DNA of 64,000 nt from Lycium barbarum (Eukaryota > Streptophyta > Magnoliopsida > Solanales > Solanaceae). Below, in pieces: positions 36,019 through 46,520 of this stretch. The position numbers and the translations under genes were made by a program. The DNA is taken from positions 123,073,657-123,137,656 of the forward strand of contig NC_083345.1 of NCBI RefSeq assembly GCF_019175385.1, read 5' to 3'. Within the stretch, counting starts at the first letter, position 1; every line of letters starts with the position of its first letter. The notes beneath the pieces were generated by a model, which saw only the letters and a program-made list of their open reading frames with translations, was not told the origin of the DNA and ran no database searches.

Positions 36019-38287
36019 ATGTCAAAGAGATTAAGACGTGGTGCCGGTAGTAGTAGTCGTATTATTAGGGGTGCGATTAATGAGGAAACTTTTGTGGGAA
36101 GAAACACCTAATTTAGGTATTGATGTTGGTGAAAATAAACCACTTTTAGGTCATGAGGCAATGCAACAACATTTTACCGACACTTTTAATGAAGACTTAG
36201 ATGATGATGATGAAACACAACCCCCCGAAAATCCCATAGGAGATACATGTCCTGCACAATCACATACACAAGACAAACCGCCTAGAACTCTTAAGCCAAC
36301 AGATAAAGTTTGGAAATTTATGACTAAGAATAGGGAAAACCAAACAGCTACGTATACTCTATGTGGACAAGTATTTAGTTTTAAGCAAGGAACTGGTAAA
36401 GATGGTGGAACGGGTACACTAAATGGTCATATGAGAACCAAACATATGGATGTTTGGAGAGAGCAAACGGGTTCACATGTGGGGGGATTCAAATGACGAT
36501 AGACCCACAAACCGGTAGAAATTTTAAGTATGACAAGAAAAAAGAGCATGTAGAAATAGCTAAAATGGTAGCTTATGATTGTTTACCATTTTCCTTTCCC
36601 TCAGGTTTGGGGTTTGTTACTTACATTCAACGTTGTTATATTCCGTTATTTGAGGGTATTCCAAGAAGTACTTGTAGAGCCGATGTTATAGATTTGTTTA
36701 AAAAATATAGATTTTATTTGCGCCATGTATTTAATTCTTTAAATTGTAATGTTTGTCTTACCGCTGATTTGGATCTTAGTATTAACCATTTAGATTTTTT
36801 TGCTATTACATGTCATTGGGTTGATGACAACTGGATTATGCAAAAAAGAATTATAGCTTTTTTATATGACGAAGGAAAAGGTCGTCACGATGGAAATTTT
36901 TTTAGCCGATTCAATGTCTACTATTATGAGATTTTTTAACATTTATAGAGAAACACTTTGTATTGCTTTAGATAATGCTTCTAATAATACAGAGGCGATA
37001 GGTCTTATAAAAAGATAACTAAACCCTCCGCTAAGAAATATTTTTCATGTAAGATGTAGTTGTCACATTTTAAATTTAATTGTTAAAGATGGTCTTGTGC
37101 ATTTTGATGATTATGTTCAAAAAGTTAGAGATGTTGTTGCGTTTCTTTTTTGTAATGCTAATAGGGGAAGAATTAGAGATTTTAAGAATGCTTGTGTGGA
37201 AAATAACCTTAGACCTAGGAAAATTCAAGTAGAAATTGAGACTAGGTGGAACTACACTTACATTATGCTACAACAAGCATATGAGTATAGGATTCCCATA
37301 CAACAAGTTCACAACAAATATAATATTAATAGTGAGGATTGGTTAACTTTTAGACATTGGGAAGATGTTAAAGAATGTGTTGAACTCTTAGAAATTTTTT
37401 ATAATGCAACTCTTGCTTTTTCTAGACAATTCTATCCCACGGTAACCGGAATTTTAGCCTACTTAGCGGAAATAGCTAGAGTTTTACAAGAGTATAAATA
37501 TAAACCCGATTATCAAGTGGCTATTTTTGAAATGATAATCAAATTTAAGAAGTATTTTTTTCCCATCCCAACTTTATTTATATTGGGTTCCCTTTTAAAT
37601 CCTTGTTTAAAAGTGTCTTATACTAAAACTTTGGTTAGTCAAATTTATACATTTTTAGAAATTGAAGAGGGAGTTCAACCATCTTTAGCTGAAGCCAAAC
37701 TCGCTATTGATGATGAGTTTAGAAAAGCTTTTACTCATTATTCTAGTTTGGAAGAACGTGCTACACCCGTTGCTCCACGCCCTACTACTTCTCAGAGTAG
37801 CAAAAAGGGTTTGTCGGGTTTAAAAGTTTTACATTCACAGCCAACTTCTTCTTCTACTGCAAACTTTGATGAATATAACTTTTATTTGATGCAGCCAAAT
37901 GTGGATATCAAGGAACTGGATGAGTTGAATGTCTTAGCATGGTGGAAGAAGTACAAGGCAAGTTATCCGATACTTTCAAGAATGGCTCGAGATATCCTTA
38001 CGGTTCAAGTATCAACCGTGGCTTCGGAGAGCGCATTTAGCCAAGGAAGACAGTAAATTGGAGACCATAGACATTCATTATCCGGCTTTAGCTTGCAAGT
38101 ACTAGTGTGCATTTGCGATTGGATTAGATCGGAGTGATGCAACCAAAACTTAGAAGCGGAGGAAGGCGAAGAGGAAGAAATTGAAGATTTGATAGCTAGT
38201 GGACCGGACCAAATGGAAGACTTTGAAAATATTTCCATGACCGAATATGATGTGGGGGAAATTAACGAAATGGTTCAAAATTGGTGA
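36019..38287 (+). pseudogene. hAT transposase, frameshifts and stops
   Basis: ATG at 36019 starts MSKRLRRGAGSSSR. The frame is lost near 36080. The text then shows a BED zinc finger (KVWKFMTKNRENQTATYTLC ... HMRTKH, about 36310-36450) in which the first Cys of CxxC is Tyr. After a shift in a G-run at about 36480 comes the catalytic core (YDCLPFSFPSGLGF, TADLDLSINHLDFFAITCHW). A shift in a T-run near 36930, a stop region to 37096, then the C-terminal half to 38056 with the hAT dimerisation motif (LAWWKKYKASYPILSRMARD, STVASESAFSQGR). TAA at 38054 and TGA at about 38134 truncate the C-terminus. It normally cuts and pastes the element; this copy cannot. Confidence 0.9.
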
Positions 38288-38555
38288 TTTTATTATTCTA
38301 CTATTTTTGTACAACTCATGTATTATTTGCAAGTTAAAAAAAAATACAACTTGCAAATAAATGTTATCCAAGAATGAATAAAATATATGGATCATTGAGC
38401 TTTCTTCTATTTACTTGTGTTCATATTTTTACTTTTATTAAGTTAGGAATATACCTAAAATATACTAAGAATATACTTATAATATACATCTACTTAAATT
38501 AAAAAATTAGAAAGTTATATACTTGAAAAATAACTAAAATATATTAAGAATATAC

Positions 38556-38557
<2 letters not shown>

Positions 38558-38632
<75 letters not shown>
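38558..38632. repeat. (TA)n microsatellite
   Basis: An almost pure TA dinucleotide run inside the hAT 3' region, followed by related tatatagtatataag repeats to about 38800. The matching part of the inverted fragment is also AT-expanded. Confidence 0.9.
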
Positions 38633-38633
<1 letters not shown>

Positions 38634-39415
38634 GTTATACATATATATAAGTATATATAGTATATAACTTATATATAAGTATATATATTAAGTTATACAT
38701 ATATATAAGTATATATAGTATATAAGTATATATAGTATATATAGTATATAAGTATATATAGTATATATATTAAGTTATACATATATATAAGTATATATAC
38801 GAAAAACACTATTCTGTATTGTTGACTTGCTGTTAGCCTGTTAGTCAGTAAATATTTAAACTTTAATTATAAACTTGTATAACATATGTAAATATACCTA
38901 CAATATACTAATAAATACTATAATATATATATATATAATACAAAAACAAAAAACAAAGGTTTTAACCACTTTGAACCGGACCAGTTCCGGTTTGGGATTT
39001 CAAACCGGTAAACCGGAACCGGTTAAGCAGTTCCGGTTTTTTAACCGGAAACCGGCCGGTTCCCTAACTGGTTACCGGTCCGGTTCCCGTTAACCGGTTA
39101 ACAGGCTTATGTATATGAATTTAAACAATTTGGTGAATGAAAAGTTTTTATTTAAGATAGTGAATAAACAATCTTATTAAAGACTTACTCTTACTCTACC
39201 TTTTCCTTTTGAATACTATTTCAAGTCATTAATCTCTACGCTCCATTTTGGTTGGTGGAAAAGGTCTGCCAGTTTTTTTTTTTTTTAATTAATTACATCC
39301 ATCATTGGATGTGTATTTTATTTCATTCAGCAAAAACTTACATGAAGCACCATCGAAATCAATGGCACTCTACAAAAGTTACTAGTATAAGAACTAGCGA
39401 AGATACAAAATAGGC

Positions 39416-40081
39416 CTAACTAACGAAGAAATTGGCCTTATCATATCTAATTCTCATACTGGGAATCTGAGACTTATCAAGATGGTATGCTCCTCTTGAT
39501 ACGCCCGGGATTTGTTGCCAATTTTGAAAGACAAAAGTGCCTTCCCTGTTAGCGCCCCATTTAGCTAGCCCATCCGCTACTTGATTGGCTTCTCTATAAC
39601 AATGCTCCACACTACAATTCATTTGCAACATAGTTTGTAGTATGTCGTCGATAACAGTCTTGAGTTTCAAGTTGTTTGTACCCCTTCCCCTAATCATATT
39701 AGCGATCAGCCTTGAGTCCAGCTCTAACTCAACGTTGGTTAAGCCCTTTCGGGCACACAGCTGCAGTCCAAACTTGGCTGCTTCTGCCTCTGCCGAATTG
39801 CTGCTGCTGCTGTCCACTTTTGCCGCAAATGCCATGACAAGGTTGCCTCCCTCATCTCTCACTATGCCCCCAATGCCAGCTCCGTTTCTGGACCAGCTTC
39901 CATCAGTGTTGATCTTCACTTTGCCAGCTACGGGTTTAGTCCATAATATAATTTTCCAGTTGGTGCTGGGCCTTAGCTTTTCCACGTGTTCACAAAAAGT
40001 ACTCCAGCTGCCAGCTACCTCCAGCTTTGGGAAAGCTTGCTTTAAGGACATCTTGAGATTCCACCATATATGATTTTCCAT
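39416..40081 (-). pseudogene. LINE RNase H domain
   Basis: The frame of 221 residues has the plant RNase H-like pattern: KINTDGSWSRNGAGIGGIVR with the first Asp, SAEAEAAKFGLQL with Glu, VELELDSRLI with the second Asp, and YREANQVADGLAKWG with the last His/Asp region. It is an open frame from the beginning of the domain to its stop, but is separated from the zinc-binding segment by a break near 40085-40124. It removes RNA from RNA-DNA hybrids in the intact element. Confidence 0.85.
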
Positions 40082-40123
40082 TCCTCTGCGCCAAAAATTC
40101 CTTTGACTGCCATATTTACAAGA

Positions 40124-40924
40124 TTACCTTTGTTTCCATATTTCCCAAAGTATGATCACAGGGAGGATATGTAATGTCATTTTGTGGACTTCATTACTAG
40201 TTTTGGATTTCCACCAGTTCTCTAAATTTCTTACGATACTCCAGGTTGGCTGCGTGTTGATCCCCAAAGGAGTTCCAAATGTTTTCCAGATCTGTTTGGC
40301 CACCGGATTATGTATAAACAAGTGGTGTCTTGTTTCGTGCTTTTCCTGTTCGCAGCAGACACACATACAAGCTCTATTAGTAACAAACTTGCATAGAGTA
40401 TCATCCAAAGGAAGTTTCCTATGGATGATCCTCCATGCAAGAAAGGATATCTTAAATGGGAGTTTAGAGTGCCATACCTTGCTAGTGATGTATTGCTCTT
40501 CCTTGTGGGTTCTGATAATTTCCCATGCTGACTTGGTGGAGAAATTGCCATCTATGCCCGGATCCCATATAGTTATGTCCTTTTTGTTGTTGTTTCCTAT
40601 ACGAACTCTGGAGATGCTTCTAATCAGGTGACTAGGTATTATTTGCGCAAGCTCGTCATTGTTCCATTGTCCTTCCTGAAAAAAATCTTTGACTTTGGTC
40701 TTGGAATAAATGGACTGGTTAGGGACTAGCTCGGCTAAGGCACCCTTCCCTGTCCAGTTATCCCACCAAAAGTTACTCCCTCCTTCATTAATTTTCCATA
40801 TAATATGCTTCTCTGCCTTGTGTTTGATTTTCATAAGTTTTCTCCAAGTATTGGATTGGGGGCCATTAATGGACTTGGCTACAGGGTGTACTCTAGAGCA
40901 ATATTTTGCCAAGACATATTGCAT
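40124..40924 (-). pseudogene. LINE zinc-binding domain segment
   Basis: The frame of 266 residues contains YCSRVHPVAKS, NFWWDNWTGKGALAELVP, FSTKSAWEIIRTH, KISFLAWRIIHRKLPLDD and CVCCEQEKHETRHHLF, the region after reverse transcriptase in plant L1 ORF2, including the Cys/His zinc-binding pattern. Weak traces continue out of frame to about 40985. It is a decayed element part, not a host gene. Confidence 0.8.
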
Positions 40925-41393
40925 TTCTCAAGATTAAATTTGAGGCCATTACTCTTTGCTAAATTTTTCAGATATTATTCATTTTTTCTTCTTCTAATTA
41001 GAATTGAAATTTAGTTTGTTCCTGAAACACGTTTTGGATCATCTTCGTCTTCACAGTTTAAATCATACTGCAGTGCATAAGCAACTACATATTCAATTTT
41101 TAATCATATAATTAAATGCAATAATGCAATTGTGAATACCGTGAAATAATAAATGGGAATAGTTCCGTTACATAGCTATTCACTATGAAAGTATCTAAAG
41201 AGGTGTGAACTCAACAATTTGTTAGTGTATTTTATGGCTTTTCTAATTGCACAAATTACTGCTTGTGCCGATCTAACTGTGCCTTTGACTATGTTAATTG
41301 TAGTTTCATTGCTGGTTAATGAGTCGGTGTTGTCCGTTATTTGTAACGTTCTGAATGATCTAATACATCACATTCACCGCTGCAGAGGAAGCC

Positions 41394-41700
41394 CTAAAAG
41401 CACACGATTGGCCGAACGAAGTCCGGGAATAGAAATGAGACAGTACTTGCCATTGATAGCGATGCAAAGAAATCCACACTGAAGGGAATGAGAAGCAGAT
41501 AAGTTTGATACAACGTGAGAAATCTCAGCCTAATTCCAAATTGAAACCAGCAAATCATCCAAGTGTTCACTCCACATCCATCGTTTTGAGATTTGTTTGC
41601 AACAGAGTCGCCTGAGCACCTTGTTGTCGAATTTATAGCCAACCAAGACTCACCTCAAAGAATGTCACCACAAGAACCAACTCTAGATCTGCCGCCATTG
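41394..41700 (-). pseudogene. small multi-pass membrane protein family, copy B
   Basis: ATG at 41700-41698 gives MAADLELVLVVTFFEVSLGW then a stop. In another frame the body reads WMICWFQFGIRLRFLTLYQT, YLLLIPFSVDFFASLSMAST and VSFLFPDFVRPIVCF. Motifs align with copy A (CW....R..F, PF..FF.SLS.AS, F.D..RP.V). Two hydrophobic spans are visible, and a third is expected in the lost C-terminus. It is dead. It mirrors the copy at 45738 in the other palindrome arm. Confidence 0.6.
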
Positions 41701-41740
41701 GTTAGCTTTTAGCTCGCTCTCTCTCTCTTTCTCTTTCGCT

Positions 41741-41768
41741 CTCATATATATATATATATATATATATA
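41741..41768. repeat. (CT)n/(TA)n microsatellite in left arm
   Basis: A ctctctctctctttctcttt run at about 41717-41740 is followed by (TA)n. It sits directly upstream of copy B, and its mirror partner is at 45664-45723 upstream of copy B'. Confidence 0.8.
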
Positions 41769-42064
41769 CACGTACACACATAAAATTACAGTTGCACAAG
41801 TTCAACAGATAATATTTTGGACTTTTGAAAATAAAAGAGTAAAATAAATTAGCTAAATAGCAAAACTCATAGTTTTAACAATAGATTATTAAAAAGAATC
41901 AGTATAGACCCTTTAGCAATAGGATTTTTGAACTGAAAGAGTAAAAAAGAATTGAATTATACTTTAAAAAAGGTGTAATTATGGACAAATAACTTCTATC
42001 TTAATAGGAAAAAGTTTGTAGCTTAATAACAAATTATTATAACAATCTTGTTAGCTACGAACTT

Positions 42065-42276
42065 TTTTGTCGACAGATTAACAACGAATGTTATAGCTAA
42101 TTTTTATTTTTCTTATAGTGATATAAGTAGAAGAAGAGGATTAAGAGGAGGATGAGATAAACCTTAACAAGTGTGGATTAACAACGAATGTTATAGCTAA
42201 TTCTTATTTTTCTTATAGTGATATAAGTAGAAGAAGAGGATTAAGAGGAGGATGAGATAAACCTTAACAAGTGTGG
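42065..42276. repeat. local tandem duplication in left arm
   Basis: A block with aacgaatgttatagctaatt, gtagaagaagaggattaaga and gataaaccttaacaagtgtg occurs twice in succession, spaced about 97 bp. The right arm has a single, diverged equivalent near 45340-45440, so this duplication arose after the palindrome formed. Confidence 0.85.
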
Positions 42277-43074
42277 CTTTAATAATCTCACCATTCTGAG
42301 TATATATGTAGGAAAATTTAAGAACCATAATAAACTTTTTCAACGTGAACCAAACTCTATGATTAGAATAATAAATTACTCCAAAATAAGAAATCCAAAT
42401 ACAAAATTAGAAATTAAACAAATCATTGATTTGTATAAATTGTCGTCAATTATAGTGCGAAGAATAAAGTAGGATTTAGCATATCTTGACGTATGAATGT
42501 AAGACAAATAAGAAAAATTATAATATTTTAACAACATTTAACTAGAACTTAGATATAATAAATTAAAAAAGACCTGAAGAATAGTCTTATTATAGGCCTA
42601 AGTTTCGGGTGGGGATGGGGGTGGGGGTGCATGGGAGAGAGTCTCTTTGGACTCCTTGACGTAGCCATGTTTCCTACTTTCAACCCTAGAATGAGACTGA
42701 ACCATTAGAGCCATTGCAGGCAATCTACGACGCAAACAAATATTGCATCTAAAATCAAAGCTTAGACACAAATGACCATTAATTAATTGATGAAATAAAC
42801 ACCTCCCCCAAATGGATCTTTCTTTAACCATTCGACATATAATACTCCTTAACTATGGAGCATTTTTCTTAATTAAAAAGGCAAAAAAGTTGATGAAAAT
42901 CAAATATAGAAATTTCTTTGGTAGTTCAATGTAGAGATATTGTTCCTTACTGCAGAACTACTGAGGAAGCACGGGCGTCATTCGGTTCATCTTCCTTCTC
43001 AGATAGCTTAAAGTAGGATCAACACTCATTTTCCAGAAATGTGTTTCACCGAAATGTTCTAATTTTGAAAACAT

Positions 43075-43381
43075 TCAACACGATATAAACACCGTCGGGA
43101 CAAGAATCCACACAAATAGCTGAACGGGGCCCTCGGGAGCTAGAAGAAAGATATGACTCACCATTGATAGTAATCCGAAGAAATTCACATCAAATGGAGT
43201 AGCACACTGATATGCCTGATAGGGCCTAGGAAAACCCAGCTTGATTGCGGATAGAATGTAGCAGAGTATCAAAGAGCTTATTGCAGCAGCAACCGTTCTG
43301 GGTTGTCTCAAAAAGAGCAGTTTGATACTTAATTTGCACCCAGACAAGGATCAGACCTACGAATAATAGCAATAGAGCCAT
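43075..43381 (-). pseudogene. small multi-pass membrane protein family, copy C
   Basis: ATG at 43381-43379 gives MALLLLFVGLILVWVQIKYQ followed by TALFETTQN. After a frameshift near 43300 the text continues PRTVAAAISSLILCYILSAI, FPRPYQAYQCATPFDVNFFG, LLSMVSHIFLLAPEGPVQLF and VWILVPTVFISC. Three hydrophobic spans and the PF..NFF..LSM.S motif match copies A and B. Apart from the one shift it is the best preserved of the set. Function unknown. Confidence 0.6.
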
Positions 43382-43609
43382 CTGTTGATCCATCACCGTT
43401 TTACTTCACAGGATCACAAATAATTAGAATGTGGGAAAAGTTTGGCCACAACTAAAGGAAAGTTATGTTTAAGAGAAAATGAGCAAGACGAGGAAGTAGT
43501 GAAGAAAAAACAATGCATTGGTGTGAACATATAGAGTATAGACGAGCATTGCTGGGTGATGTACCTTTGTCCTTGGCCAAGCAGTGTTACTAGCAGTGAT
43601 GGAATTCAC

Positions 43610-43830
43610 TAAATGATTCATACCTTAATTAAAACTTCTCTCATATATTTGAAAGAAGGGTATGAATCTCATTTAAAACAAATGCACGTAATATTAACAA
43701 AAAAGGAGGAAAATTCAGCCCATCAAGTGCATTTGTTTTAAATGAGTTTCATACCGTACTTTCAAATATACGAGAGAAGTTTTAATTAAGGTATGAATCA
43801 TTTAGTGAATCCCATCACCACAAGCAACAC
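43610..43830. repeat. hairpin at the centre of the palindrome
   Basis: Inverted arms flank a 39-nt loop, with aaaacaaatgcac against gtgcatttgtttt, and further out cataccttaattaaaacttc against gaagttttaattaaggtatg. Pairing here is closer than in most of the palindrome. Confidence 0.85.
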
Positions 43831-44033
43831 TGCTTGGCCAAGGACAAAGGTACCTTCGCCCAACAGTGATCGTCTATACTCTATATCTTCACGTCAATGC
43901 ATTTTTTCTTCTTCGCTACCTTCCCTTCTTGTTCATTTTCTTTTCAATGTAACTTCCCTCTATTTCTGGCCAAATTTCTCCCAATTTCTAATTATTTGTG
44001 ATCTTGTGAAGCAAAATGGTGATGGATTAGCGA

Positions 44034-44335
44034 ATGACACTGTTGCTATTATTCTCAGGGCTGATCCTTGTCTGGGTGTAGATTAAGCATCAAACTACTC
44101 TTTTTGAGACACAACCCAAACTATTGCTTCTACAACAATATCTTTGATACTCTGCTACATTCTGTCAGCAATCAAGCTGGGGTTTCCTAGGCCCTAGCAG
44201 GGATATCACCGTGCTTTGCTCCACTTGACACGAATTTCTTCGTATTACTTTCAATGGCAAGTTATATCTTTCTTTTGGCTCCCGAGGGCCCCATTCTTCC
44301 ATTTGTGTAGATTCTTGTCCCAATAATGTTTATAT
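44034..44335 (+). pseudogene. small multi-pass membrane protein family, copy C'
   Basis: ATG at 44034 gives MTLLLLFSGLILVWV then TAG where copy C has CAA (Gln). Further on the nucleotide sequence matches copy C (tactctgctacattctgtca, ggctcccgagggcccc) but frames are broken by indels. It is the mirror partner of copy C and more decayed. Confidence 0.6.
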
Positions 44336-45663
44336 CGTGTTGGATATTTCTGAAATTAGAACTTCATTTTGGTGAACTACATTTTTGGAAAATGAGTGTT
44401 ATCCTACTTTAAGCTATATGAGGAGGAAAATGAACCGGATAGCACCCATGCTTCCTCAGTAGTTATGTCAGTAAGGAACGAAAATCTCTGCATTAAATTA
44501 CCACGAAATTTCTGTATTTGATTTTCATCATCTTTTTTTCCTTTTTAATTAAGATAATTGAACCATAGTTAAGGAGTACTATTTGTCGGGGGTTAAAAAA
44601 AAGAACTATCTAGGGAAGATGTTTATTTTATCAATTCATTAATGATCATTTGCGTCTATGGTTTGATTTTAGATGCAGCATTTGTTTGCGTCGTAGATTG
44701 CATGCAATGACTTTACTGGTGCAATCTCATTCTAGGGTTGAAAAGTAGGAAATGAGGCTACTTCAGGGAGTTCAGAGGGACTTTCTCTCACATGCATCCC
44801 CACCCCGCACTGCGCCCATAATAAGACTATTCTGCATGGTCTTTTTTAATTTGTTTGATCTAAGTTCTAGTCAAATGTTATTTATGTTCACGTGTCAAGA
44901 TATGTGAAATCCTACTTTATTATTGGCATAATGCTTGACGACAATTTATACAATTCAATGGTATGTTTAATTTCTAGTTTTATGTTTGGAGTTATTTATT
45001 ATTATAATCATAGATTTTGGTTAACGTTGAAATATTTTTTTAACAAAAAAAAAAAAAGTGAGTTAGTTAAGTGTCAGATCTTTTATTTTCTTAACTAATT
45101 AATTGTTAGGCGTCACTTGTTTGCACTTAATGGAGGTATGATCTGCATCAATCAGATCTCAGCCCATTAAGGGCATTTGTTTTTCTTACTTAGAATTGGT
45201 TTGAGTGAATAAGATCTGTAACAAAGTCTTAATATCATTCAAATCTTAAAATGTCCACTTTTGCACATATTGTGGTTCTTAAATTTTCCTATATAGATAT
45301 ATAGACACACACACAGTAAGAATGGTGAGATTATTAAAGCCACACTTGTTAAAGCTTATCTCCTCCTGCTCTTAGTCCTCTTCTCTTATATCACTATAAA
45401 GCAAAATAAGAGTTAGCTAAAACATTTGTTGTTAATCTGTCGCCAAAAAAGTTTGTAGTAACAAGAATTTTATAATAATTTGTTATTAAGCTGTAGATTT
45501 TTTCTTTAATGATAGAAGTTATTTGTCCATAATCTTTGTTTTTAAAAAAGTATTATTCATTCTTTTTTACTCTTTCATTTTCAAAAGTCCTATTGCTAAA
45601 ACGCCCATAACTAACAGGATTTTGTTAATAATTTGATGATCTACAGGTTTATTCGCAACCGCT

Positions 45664-45723
45664 CTCTCTCTCTCTTTATATATATATATATATATACATA
45701 TATAAAGAGAGAGAGAGAGAGAG
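45664..45723. repeat. self-complementary (CT)n(TA)n(GA)n microsatellite
   Basis: A ctctctctctctctttatat run passes through (TA)n into aaagagagagagagagagag, forming an almost perfect palindrome of about 60 bp. It lies 15 bp upstream of the copy B' start codon. Confidence 0.9.
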
Positions 45724-45737
45724 TTGAAGGCTAACCA

Positions 45738-46220
45738 ATGGCGGGGGATCTAGAGTTGATTCTTGTGGCGACATTCTTCGAGGTGACAGTTGGCTGGTTG
45801 CAGATTAGGCAACAAGGTGCTCAGGCGAATTTGTTTCAAACACATCCCTAAACGATGACTATCGCGGTGAACACTTTTGGTGATTTGCTGGTTTCAGTTT
45901 TGGAATTAGGCTGAGATTTTCCACGTTGTATCAAACTTATCTGCTTCTTGTTCCCTTCAGTGCGAATTTCTTTGCATCGCTATTAATGGATAGTACCGTC
46001 TCATTTCTGTTCCAGGACTCCGTTTGGCCAATTGTGTGTCTTTGGGCCTTCTTTGCCGGCGGTGAATGTAACGTATTGGATCTTTCAGAAATCGGAGCAA
46101 CATTGGGCTAAAAAAGAAGTTTGGAGAGCAATTGTGGATCCTGATTTAATCGATCTGAGGAGGATGATGAACAGTGCATTTCATCGAGCTGCACGACCGG
46201 TGTCCATAATTCCTCTATGA
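45738..46220 (+). pseudogene. small multi-pass membrane protein family, copy B'
   Basis: ATG at 45738 gives MAGDLELILVATFFEVTVGW, then LQIRQQGAQANLFQTHP and a stop; FQTHP matches copy A in frame. The next part, in another frame (45926 on), reads YQTYLLLVPFSANFFASLLM and FLFQDSVWPIVCLWAFFAGG. A third frame (46060-46220) gives TYWIFQKSEQHWAKKEVWRA ... RPVSIIPL, aligning with the FKKLGETQLWRR tail of copy A. All expected blocks are present but in three frames. A full-length family member would be about 130-160 residues with three membrane spans. Confidence 0.6.
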
Positions 46221-46520
46221 TTTCTATCCAAATAAGCCCGCCAAAATCTCTGTTACTGAATACTACGGAGAGTAGAAGTAGTGGAGCTTGAAATTTTCAT
46301 TAAGAGTTAAATATTTACTATATCATACTAGATTAAAAGTGGGAACATTTCAAGTCAAAAGTTAATTTATACATTTATCCTTTACAAGTTGAATGTCGCC
46401 CTTAATTATTTTTCCAGAACATTTCAAATAACAAATATCAACGATTCATCAACCAGCAATGAAACTGCAATTAACATAGCCAAATGCACAGTTAAATCCG
46501 CACAGGCAGTAATGTTTATC

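Larger units (their letters stand above)
35267..39109 (+). mobile_element. complete hAT transposon, inactive
   Basis: The element starts TAAACCTGTTAACC and ends with the inverse of TAAGCCTGTTAACC. An exact 8-bp duplication tgtatatg flanks it (35259-35266 and 39110-39117). The 8-bp duplication and the BED finger/transposase content identify it as hAT. Both ends (35270-35455 and 38965-39105) hold dense AACCGGTT-type subterminal repeats, the expected transposase-binding clusters. The interior holds a broken transposase gene (36019-38287) and a long (TA)n run at about 38558-38632. Length is 3843 bp. Confidence 0.92.
39271..40985 (-). mobile_element. 5'-truncated LINE with RNase H
   Basis: A run of 14 T at 39273-39286 is the poly(A) tail of a minus-strand LINE. 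Coding sequence follows from 39416 to about 40985: zinc-binding domain then RNase H. Reverse transcriptase and endonuclease are absent, so only the 3' quarter was copied. The RNase H marks it as a different L1 lineage from the LINE at 2619-19881. I found no clear target duplication. Confidence 0.8.
41246..46520. repeat. large imperfect inverted repeat (palindrome)
   Basis: The left arm 41246-43687 and right arm 43727-46520 are inverted copies with a 39-nt loop (43688-43726). Matching landmarks in mirror order are: gctggttaatgagtc/gattcatcaaccagc at the outer ends; tgccattgatagcgatgcaa/catcgctattaatgg; the GA- and TA-rich microsatellites; the maps of the two gene copies; and the hairpin near the centre. 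Divergence by eye is moderate (clearly many percent, with indels), so it is old. Arms differ in length mainly through microsatellites and local duplications. Each arm holds two degenerate members of the small membrane-protein family. Confidence 0.88.
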
